The notes under the pieces: generated by a model
Databases searched by the model: none
The model's input: the letters and a program-made list of their open reading frames with translations, nothing else
Told to the model about the DNA's origin: nothing
Part shown: one piece after another, positions 58,278-64,000 of the stretch
How positions within the stretch are numbered: position 1 is the first letter of the stretch
How the letters are laid out: every line of letters begins with the position of its first letter
Program-made: the position numbers and the translations under genes
Origin: Vulcanimicrobiota bacterium
GTDB lineage: Bacteria; Vulcanimicrobiota; Vulcanimicrobiia; Vulcanimicrobiales; Vulcanimicrobiaceae
Assembly: GCA_027452165.1 (NCBI GenBank)
Contig: DAIDGX010000003.1
Location: 124,001-188,000, forward strand
Length of the DNA: 64,000 nucleotides
Direction of reading: 5' to 3'

Positions 58278-59054
58278 TCAGGCTTTGGGCCGGCGCTGGC
58301 GGAGCACCTCGTACATGAGGACCCCGGCGGCGACCGAAGCGTTGAGCGACTCGGTCACCCCCGGCATCGGAATTCGCACCAGGTAATCGCATTCGCGGGC
58401 GACCAGCTGTGCGAGCCCGGCCCCTTCCGCCCCGATTACGAGCGCCAGATCGCGGTCGAAGTCGGCCTCGTACATGGCCACCGACCCCGGCCCTGCATCC
58501 GCGCCCGCGACCCAAACCCCGGCCTTCTTCAGCGTGCGGATCGCATCGTTAACGTTGCCGACCCGAACGATCGCCAGGTGCTCGGCAGCTCCGGCAGCGG
58601 CCTTCCGCACGGTGGCATTCACGCCGGCGGAGCGGCGCTCGGGGAGGATGACGGCATCCGCGCCTGCGCACTCGGCGGTGCGAATGATCGCGCCGACGTT
58701 GTGCGGGTCGGTCAGATGGTCGAGGATCACGAAGAACCCATGCACACCCTTGCGCGCTCCGATGACGTCGTGGAGGCTCGCGTAGGCGAACGGCGGGGCG
58801 ATCGCGATCACGCCCTGGTGCGCTTTGAACGGGAGCCGCGCGAAAAACGAGCGGTCTTCGAAGCGCACGGTGACGTCACGCTCTTTGGCGTCTGCGATGA
58901 GCTTGCGCAACTGCGGGTCACGCTTGCGATCGTCGGCGACGTGGATCGTCCGAAGCTTCTCATCCGCTGCAAGCGCCTCTTCGACCACGTGAATCCCGTA
59001 CATCACATCGTCGTAATCCAATGCGCGCTCGCGCTGCGACCGCTGCTGCGGCAT
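58278..59054 (-). CDS. rlmB: 23S rRNA 2'-O-methyltransferase RlmB (TrmH/SpoU family)
   Basis: A 258-residue SpoU methyltransferase from ATG 59054. The N-terminal substrate-binding part (MYGIHVVEEALAADEKLRTIHVADD) is followed by the knotted domain: ILDHLTDPHNVGAIIRTAECAGADAVILPERRSAGV, LALVIGAEGAGLAQLV and VRIPMPGVTESLNASVAAGVLMYEVLRQR. It lies between cysS and sigH, the order also seen in Bacillus (there with mrnC and yacP, which are missing here). Confidence 0.94.
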   Translation of the reverse strand: MPQQRSQRERALDYDDVMYGIHVVEEALAADEKLRTIHVADDRKRDPQLRKLIADAKERDVTVRFEDRSFFARLPFKAHQGVIAIAPPFAYASLHDVIGARKGVHGFFVILDHLTDPHNVGAIIRTAECAGADAVILPERRSAGVNATVRKAAAGAAEHLAIVRVGNVNDAIRTLKKAGVWVAGADAGPGSVAMYEADFDRDLALVIGAEGAGLAQLVARECDYLVRIPMPGVTESLNASVAAGVLMYEVLRQRRPKA

Positions 59055-59062
59055 GCGCTTGC

Positions 59063-60493
59063 CTACCCTGCGATGCTCCAACTGGTGCCTTCTTTCGAGT
59101 CTTTGATGGCAATGCCGCAACGGGCGAGCGCATCGCGTAGACGATCCGACGCAGCCCAATCCTTATTCGTGCGCGCATGCGAGCGCTGCGCGATCACGCG
59201 CTCGATCGCCTCGTCCGGCGTGGCGCCGTCGAGCGAGAGTTCTTGGCCCAGCTCGGCCTGCAACCGCGCGACCAGGTCAGCAGGCAGCGCGAGCGGCGGC
59301 TCTTCAAGCCACGCACTCGTCGGCGCGATGCCGAGCAACCACAGCGCCCGTTCGAACTCATAGCGAGCCTGAGGCGTTGCCTCCGGCGACCACTGCAACA
59401 ATTCCGCAAGCGCAACCGAGGTATTCATATCGTTGCAAAGCGCCGTTTCGATGCGCGGCAGCATCTCGTAGTCTCCCTCACGCGCGCTCACCACGGCGAG
59501 ACGGCGATGGGTTTTTTTCAAGCGCTCGAGCGTGATCGTCGCGGACGCAATCGAGTCCTCGGTAAAGTTCATGACCTTGCTATAACCTGTCGTCAAGAAC
59601 GTCATCCGAACAGCTTGCGGATCGTGACGTGCGAGCAGATCGCTGAGCGGCTCGAAATTTCCAAGCGACTTCGACATCTTGCGTCCATCGAAGTTCAACA
59701 GACCGCCATGCAACCAGACGTTGGCCATCGGCGGATGCGCCATCAGCACCTCGCTCTGCGCGATCTCGTTTTCGTGGTGCGGAAAGATCAGGTCGGCTCC
59801 GCCGCCGTGGATGTCGAATCCGGTTCCCAGTGGGTCCAAGAGCGCGTGCGACATTGCCGAACACTCGATATGCCAGCCTGGCCGGCCGTCACCATACGGT
59901 TCGAACGGCCATCGCGGCTCTCCAGGCTTCGCGAATTTCCATAGCGCAAAATCCAAGGGATCGTCTTTAAATTCATCCACCTCGATGCGCGCGCCGGACT
60001 GTAGCTCGTCAATATTGCGGTTGCTCAGCGCTCCGTAACGCGGGAAGCGGCTGACCCGATAGTAGATGCCGTCGGTAGCCACGTACGCGTAGCCACGTTC
60101 GATCAGCTCCCGAATCATCGCTTGAATCTCGGGTATGAACTTCGTCGCGTACGGCTCGTGGTCGGGCTCCAGGACACCGAGCGCGCGCATCGACGCCTTG
60201 AAGTCCGCATAATAGCCCGAGACGATCTCGTACCAATCTTCGCCCGTCTCGCGCGCGCGGTTGATGCTGCGATCGTCGATATCGGTTACGTTCTGTACGT
60301 ACGTCACGCGATAGCCGAGATGCATCAACAGGCGGCGCAGCAGATCGAAAAAGAGAAACGAGCGCGCGTGCCCGAGATGCGCCTGCGCCGACGGCGTCAA
60401 ACCGCAGACGTAGATGCGAACCTCGCGGTCGCGTAGCGGAACAAAGCGTTCGAGCGAGCGGGTGCGCGTGTTGTAGAGGTTTAGATCACCCAC
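59063..60493 (-). CDS. cysS: Cysteinyl-tRNA synthetase
   Basis: A 476-residue class I synthetase (GTG start). HLGH at 39-42 is the HIGH signature, GRKMSKSLGNF is the KMSKS loop, and zinc ligands C30, C211-region (GWHIECSAM) and HHENEIAQ are present. The C-terminal anticodon domain is shorter than in many species. It overlaps the cysE stop by 13 bases. Confidence 0.97.
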   Translation of the reverse strand: MGDLNLYNTRTRSLERFVPLRDREVRIYVCGLTPSAQAHLGHARSFLFFDLLRRLLMHLGYRVTYVQNVTDIDDRSINRARETGEDWYEIVSGYYADFKASMRALGVLEPDHEPYATKFIPEIQAMIRELIERGYAYVATDGIYYRVSRFPRYGALSNRNIDELQSGARIEVDEFKDDPLDFALWKFAKPGEPRWPFEPYGDGRPGWHIECSAMSHALLDPLGTGFDIHGGGADLIFPHHENEIAQSEVLMAHPPMANVWLHGGLLNFDGRKMSKSLGNFEPLSDLLARHDPQAVRMTFLTTGYSKVMNFTEDSIASATITLERLKKTHRRLAVVSAREGDYEMLPRIETALCNDMNTSVALAELLQWSPEATPQARYEFERALWLLGIAPTSAWLEEPPLALPADLVARLQAELGQELSLDGATPDEAIERVIAQRSHARTNKDWAASDRLRDALARCGIAIKDSKEGTSWSIAG

Positions 60494-61164
60494 GACCAGG
60501 TCTCTTCGCGCTCCGCCTCTTCTACCTCGGCCACACGGGCCTCGAGCCGATCGATGCGACGCATCAGGTGCTTGATCGCATCGGCGTTGGGATCGGGCAT
60601 CTCCACCTGCGGGCGGTCCGGAACCGCACGGACCGGCTTGCCGTCAAGCGCGACGACGTGCGCGGGAATACCGACGACCGTCGCGTTTGCCGGTACATCA
60701 CGCACGACGACCGAGCCGCTTCCGATGCGCGCACCGTCGCCGACCGTGATCGCACCGAGTACGCTCGCGTTCGCGCCGACGATCACGTTCGCGCCGAGCG
60801 TCGGATGACGCTTCACGTGCGCGAGCGACGTTCCGCCAAGGGTCACGCCTTGATAGATCGTGCACCCGTCACCGACCTCGGCGGTCTCACCGATAACAAC
60901 GCCCATCCCGTGGTCGATAAAGACGCTCTGTCCAATCGTCGCACCCGGATGGATCTCGATGCCCGTGAGAAAACGCGCTACGTGCGAGAGCCAACGCGGC
61001 AGAATCGGCACGCCCGCACGATGCAAGCGGTGGTTGAGCCGATAGAACGTCAGCGCGTGAAAGCCGGGATACGAAAGGACGACGTCGAGCCATCCGCGAG
61101 CGGCGGGGTCGCGCTCGAGCGGGGCTCTCAGATCGTTCACTATCGTTCGAAAGGGATTGGGCAT
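60481..61164 (-). CDS. cysE: Serine O-acetyltransferase
   Basis: A 227-residue left-handed beta-helix acetyltransferase. It acetylates serine in cysteine synthesis. The C-terminal half has the hexapeptide repeats (GIEIHPGATIGQSVFIDHGMGVVIGETAEVGDGCTIYQGVTLGG, then AHVKRHPTLGANVIVGANASVLG), preceded by the helical N-domain. It is next to cysS, linking cysteine supply and cysteinyl-tRNA. A coiled-coil tail (HLMRRIDRLEARVAEVEEAE) extends the C-terminus. Confidence 0.96.
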   Translation of the reverse strand: MPNPFRTIVNDLRAPLERDPAARGWLDVVLSYPGFHALTFYRLNHRLHRAGVPILPRWLSHVARFLTGIEIHPGATIGQSVFIDHGMGVVIGETAEVGDGCTIYQGVTLGGTSLAHVKRHPTLGANVIVGANASVLGAITVGDGARIGSGSVVVRDVPANATVVGIPAHVVALDGKPVRAVPDRPQVEMPDPNADAIKHLMRRIDRLEARVAEVEEAEREETWSWVI

Positions 61165-61222
61165 GTTCGTCTAGTGTAACGCGGCCGGTCAAGGCAGGGT
61201 TACGACGCCGTCCGGCTAGCGC

Positions 61223-61777
61223 CTAATCGGCGTCCTCCGGTTTGCTCGACGGGATCACTTCGAACGGCTGACCATCGGGCCCGTAAGCGATCGGCTCGAG
61301 GCCGCGTCCGTGCAGGAGCCGCGAGCTTACCGCCCCGATGCGGATCAACATCCGATCGTGTCCGAGCAAGGGGAAGAGCAACTCGAGCGGCGGGCCCGTC
61401 CGCTCGCCCGTGAGTGCCATCCGTAGCGCGGCGTTCGCGTCGGCGGCGCAGATGCCGAACTCCTGAGCGATTGCCGGCACGTCGTGCGCCAGCGGCAGCC
61501 CGCGCAACTCGGGCTGATGATCGATGTACTGCCCGACGGCATCCAAAAAGAACAACACGTTACGCGTGCGCAAGCGTTCGAGTTCGAGCGCGGGGATAAC
61601 GCACGCCTCCGCGCGCAAGGCCGCAACGCGCGAAAACGCATCATCCACGTCGCGTAGCTCATCGCCGTAGGCTTCGAGGAACGTATCGATCCAGCGTAGC
61701 GCCGCATCCGGCGCAGGGTCTTCGAGAAAACGCCAACGCTGCATCGCGGACGTCATGCGTGCTCGATCGACGTTCAT
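61223..61777 (-). CDS. Stand-alone anticodon-binding domain of glutamyl-tRNA synthetase (reduced gltX)
   Basis: A 184-residue, all-helical protein between ispF and cysE, where gltX stands in Bacillus-type order. Its C-terminal half, VPAIAQEFGICAADANAALRMALTGERTGPPLELLFPLLGHDRMLIRI, aligns with the GltX anticodon-binding domain (compare the conserved TG-x-x-x-GP-L/E pattern before the last helix). The Rossmann catalytic domain with HIGH/KMSKS is absent, and there is no room for it before ispF. The ATG overlaps the ispF stop by four bases. Either a relic, or a trans-acting tRNA-binding domain; the full enzyme must be elsewhere. Confidence 0.83.
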   Translation of the reverse strand: MNVDRARMTSAMQRWRFLEDPAPDAALRWIDTFLEAYGDELRDVDDAFSRVAALRAEACVIPALELERLRTRNVLFFLDAVGQYIDHQPELRGLPLAHDVPAIAQEFGICAADANAALRMALTGERTGPPLELLFPLLGHDRMLIRIGAVSSRLLHGRGLEPIAYGPDGQPFEVIPSSKPEDAD

Positions 61778-62262
61778 CGCTCCTCACCCATGGATTCGAT
61801 TGCACATACCGCGTAGGCCGCGACTCCCGTGCCGTCGCCGGTGTAACCCATACCTTCGCTCGTTTTCGCTTTGACGCTCACCGCGTCAAGATCGAGCTCA
61901 AGCACGGTCGCGATCCGCTCGCGCATGCGTGCGATGTACGGCGCAAGCTTCGGACGATCGACCACGATCGTAGCGTCCACGTTGAGCACATGGTAGCCGC
62001 GTTCGCGCAGCATTGCGATGCACTCCGCGAGCAAGCGCATGGAATCAGCATCTTTCCAGCGCGGATCGCTGTCGGGAAAGTGACCGCCGAGATCGCCGAG
62101 CGCCGCCGCGCCGAGCAACGCGTCGGACAGCGCGTGCGCAAGGACGTCGGCATCGGAGTGGCCGAGTGCGCCGCGCTCGAACGGCACCTCGACGCCGCCC
62201 AACACGAGACGCCGTCCCGCGACCAACCGGTGGGCATCGAATCCGTGACCGACCCGCATCAT
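61774..62262 (-). CDS. ispF: 2-C-methyl-D-erythritol 2,4-cyclodiphosphate synthase
   Basis: A 162-residue MEP-pathway enzyme from ATG 62262. RVGHGFDAHRL holds the zinc Asp/His, followed by LGHSDADVLAHALSDALLGAAALGDLGGHFPDSDP and KAKTSEGMGYTG. Trimers make the cyclodiphosphate. The start overlaps the ispD stop (ATGATG), and the gene is followed by the reduced gltX. Confidence 0.97.
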   Translation of the reverse strand: MMRVGHGFDAHRLVAGRRLVLGGVEVPFERGALGHSDADVLAHALSDALLGAAALGDLGGHFPDSDPRWKDADSMRLLAECIAMLRERGYHVLNVDATIVVDRPKLAPYIARMRERIATVLELDLDAVSVKAKTSEGMGYTGDGTGVAAYAVCAIESMGEER

Positions 62263-62960
62263 GCCTGCATCTCCGTTGCGACACGCCCCTGTAACAACAG
62301 CTCCGCACGCGCGAGATCGTGCGCGTGCGTCACTTTGAAATTCTCGCCCGTGGCCGGAACGATCGCCACCTCGCAACCGATCGCTTCGAGCAGCGCGACG
62401 TCGTCGGTTGCCTCGATCTGCGTCTGCAGCGCTTGAGCGTGCGCGCGTTCAAGATCGTCGCGCCAGGCAAACTGCGGCGTTTGCGCCGCCCACAGCGTTG
62501 TACGATCGAGCGTCTGCCGGACGGTCATCGAGGCTGCATCGACGATCTTGATGGTATCGACGACGGGGGTCGCGATCACCGCACCGCGTCCCGGGCGAAC
62601 CTCGCGCATGCCCGCGCGAACGTCTTCGACGCGTACGAGTGGACGCGCACCATCGTGCACGAAGAGTGCGTCCGGTGCGGCCGAGAGCGCGCGCAAGCCG
62701 GCGGCGACGCTCGCTTGGCGGGTCGCACCGCCGGCAACGACCAGCGTCGATCGCCCCGGCAGCAGCCGCGCGACGAGTTCCCCCATCGGCGCGAGCCATT
62801 CGGCTTCGGTCACGACGACGATCTCGACAAGCTCCGGCACCTGCGCGAATGTCCGCAGAGACCATCCGACCATCGGCAATCCGGCGAGCTCAAGGAGTTG
62901 CTTGGGGCGCCCGAAACGCGTTCCGCGCCCCGCTGCGACGACGACGACAGCCCAGGTCAT
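62259..62960 (-). CDS. ispD: 2-C-methyl-D-erythritol 4-phosphate cytidylyltransferase
   Basis: A 233-residue nucleotidyltransferase. The CTP loop is VVAAGRGTRFGRPKQLL, then VHDGARPLV, the Asp in TDDVALLEA and KVTHAHDLARAE are conserved. I used ATG 62960, which overlaps the upstream YacL-type stop by four bases; the longer upstream frame belongs to that gene. It is adjacent to ispF, but the two are not fused. Confidence 0.97.
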   Translation of the reverse strand: MTWAVVVVAAGRGTRFGRPKQLLELAGLPMVGWSLRTFAQVPELVEIVVVTEAEWLAPMGELVARLLPGRSTLVVAGGATRQASVAAGLRALSAAPDALFVHDGARPLVRVEDVRAGMREVRPGRGAVIATPVVDTIKIVDAASMTVRQTLDRTTLWAAQTPQFAWRDDLERAHAQALQTQIEATDDVALLEAIGCEVAIVPATGENFKVTHAHDLARAELLLQGRVATEMQA

Positions 62961-64000
62961 CGCGTCGCGACGTTGCCTCTCGGGCGCGCAAAGATCATGC
63001 GTCCGGCTGAGGTCTGCAGCACGCTCGTCACCACGACGTCGGTCGTCTCTCCGATCAGCCGGCGGCCGTGATCGATGACGATCATCGTTCCGTCCTCGAG
63101 GTAGGCGACGCCTTGCTGCGCTTCCTTGCCTTCGCGAATGACGTGTACGTGCAACTCTTCTCCCGGAAGAACCACGGGGCGCAGTGCCGTCGAGAGGTCG
63201 TTGATATTCAAGACCTCGACGCCCTCCACGTGCGCGATACGATTCAGATTGTAATCGTTGGTCAGCAGCTTTGCGCCGCGTTCTTGCGCGAGGCGCACCA
63301 GCTTCGCATCGACGCCGCCCGGGGCCAGATCGTCGTAGTCGCGTTCGTCGATCTCGAGGGTACGCACCTCTTGCAGACGGCTGAGAACGTCGAGCCCGCG
63401 CCGTCCGCGCATACGCTTTTGCGCATCCACCGAGTCGGCGATCGCTTGCAACTCGCGCAATACGAAGCGCGGAACCACGAGCACGCCTTCGAGAAAACCG
63501 CTCTCCACGATCTCGACGATCCGTCCATCCACGATCACCGAGGTGTCGATCACCTTTGCAACGTTTGCCGTCCCGTTCGCCTGCCGGTTGCCGGTTGGCC
63601 ACAATCGATTCTTCGCTCCAACGCGCGCTCCAAGATACGCGCAGAAGATCGCAATGAGCAGATACACCACGATCGCGAGGTATCCGCCGACGCGGCCGGT
63701 CGAGGTGAAAAATTCAAACAGGATGCTCTTGATGAGCAACGCGATGCCGAGTCCCGCGATGAGACCCGCCGCACCGCCCGCGATCTCGCCGGGTGCCAGC
63801 CGTTCGATGGCACCCTCGGCCACGCGCAACTCGTCTTCGAACAGGCTCTGCGCGACCGGCGCAAGCAACAAACCGACCAGGGCTCCCGCGACCGGCGAAG
63901 CGACCAGGAACGTCCATTGCAGCGCCTCGCTTGCAAAATGCAGCGAAAATACGTTGAGGTACGCTTCGCGACCGAGCAAAAAGCCCGTAACCGCGAAAAC
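62957..64000 (-). CDS. YacL-type PIN and TRAM domain membrane protein (5' end cut)
   Basis: At least 347 residues continuing off the window edge. Several N-terminal membrane helices (VAGALVGLLLAPV, GGAAGLIAGLGIALLIKSILF, YLAIVVYLLIAIFCAYLG) precede a PIN nuclease-like domain (VIDTSVIVDGRIVEI with acidic residues, later LLTNDYNLNRIA) and a TRAM domain (VHVIREGKEAQQGVAYLEDGTMIVID). This is YacL of Bacillota. The visible TTG 63979 is internal: in-frame hydrophobic codons continue to 64000. It starts the ispD-ispF block. Confidence 0.93.
   Translation of the reverse strand, partial: VFAVTGFLLGREAYLNVFSLHFASEALQWTFLVASPVAGALVGLLLAPVAQSLFEDELRVAEGAIERLAPGEIAGGAAGLIAGLGIALLIKSILFEFFTSTGRVGGYLAIVVYLLIAIFCAYLGARVGAKNRLWPTGNRQANGTANVAKVIDTSVIVDGRIVEIVESGFLEGVLVVPRFVLRELQAIADSVDAQKRMRGRRGLDVLSRLQEVRTLEIDERDYDDLAPGGVDAKLVRLAQERGAKLLTNDYNLNRIAHVEGVEVLNINDLSTALRPVVLPGEELHVHVIREGKEAQQGVAYLEDGTMIVIDHGRRLIGETTDVVVTSVLQTSAGRMIFARPRGNVATR

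Overview
The window is chromosomal DNA from a GC-rich, motile bacterium. Gene order resembles Bacillota (a Bacillus-type fla/che operon and a yacL-ispD-ispF-gltX-cysE-cysS-rlmB-sigH to rpmG-secE-nusG-rplKAJL block). The GC richness, frequent GTG/TTG starts and many lipoprotein-type secreted proteins fit better a deep Terrabacteria lineage such as Eremiobacterota (WPS-2/Vulcanimicrobiota). That placement is inference; no rRNA gene is present. Almost every gene is on the minus strand, so operons below are read right to left.

Positions 1-22863 hold a large flagellar locus: fliF, fliG, fliH, fliI, fliJ, a MotE-like gene, then fliK, flgD, a TIGR02530-type gene, flgE, flbD, motA, motB, fliM, fliY, fliO, fliP, fliQ, fliR, flhB and flhA (cut by the edge). 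Two things interrupt it. A plus-strand Vgb-like lipoprotein lies between fliR and flhB. An aromatic amino acid cassette (trpE, trpG, a Trp-rich leader peptide with a terminator, and a DAHP synthase gene) lies between the MotE-like gene and fliK. The leader is a textbook-looking transcription attenuator placed in front of the DAHP synthase rather than trpE. The fliG 3' end is followed by a second copy of its last codons and a palindrome-rich insert.

Positions 23042-38035 hold purA, a secreted GH125 mannosidase, hpt, a small nuclease-like gene, a soluble sensor kinase/response regulator pair, recX, recA, ftsY, and a second flagellar/chemotaxis group (FhlB-like, FliK-like, fliA, cheB, cheR), ending with a geranylgeranyl-reductase-family flavoprotein. 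Positions 38114-46171 hold soluble and membrane pyrophosphatases, an M48 protease, a drug-type MFS exporter, rplJ-rplL and two tandem beta-carbonic anhydrases.

Positions 46261-53543 hold an EXORDIUM-like lipoprotein, rplA, rplK, a 600-base gene-free stretch with competing hairpins and a 121-bp tandem repeat, nusG, secE, rpmG, and tRNAs for Trp, Arg, Thr, Gly and Tyr. Two methionine-R-sulfoxide reductases and a GAF/GGDEF/HD-GYP protein occupy the place where tuf is often found. Positions 53620-64000 hold accessory enzymes, an odd class-II-shaped tRNA with a Thr anticodon, sigH with a near-consensus promoter, rlmB, cysS, cysE, ispF, ispD and a YacL-type PIN/TRAM protein. At the exact syntenic place of gltX there is only a 184-residue stand-alone anticodon-binding domain of glutamyl-tRNA synthetase.

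The candidates most worth following are the trp-leader/aroF attenuator inside the flagellar operon, the reduced gltX, the duplicated fliG tail whose differences are all synonymous, and the class-II tRNA with UGU anticodon.
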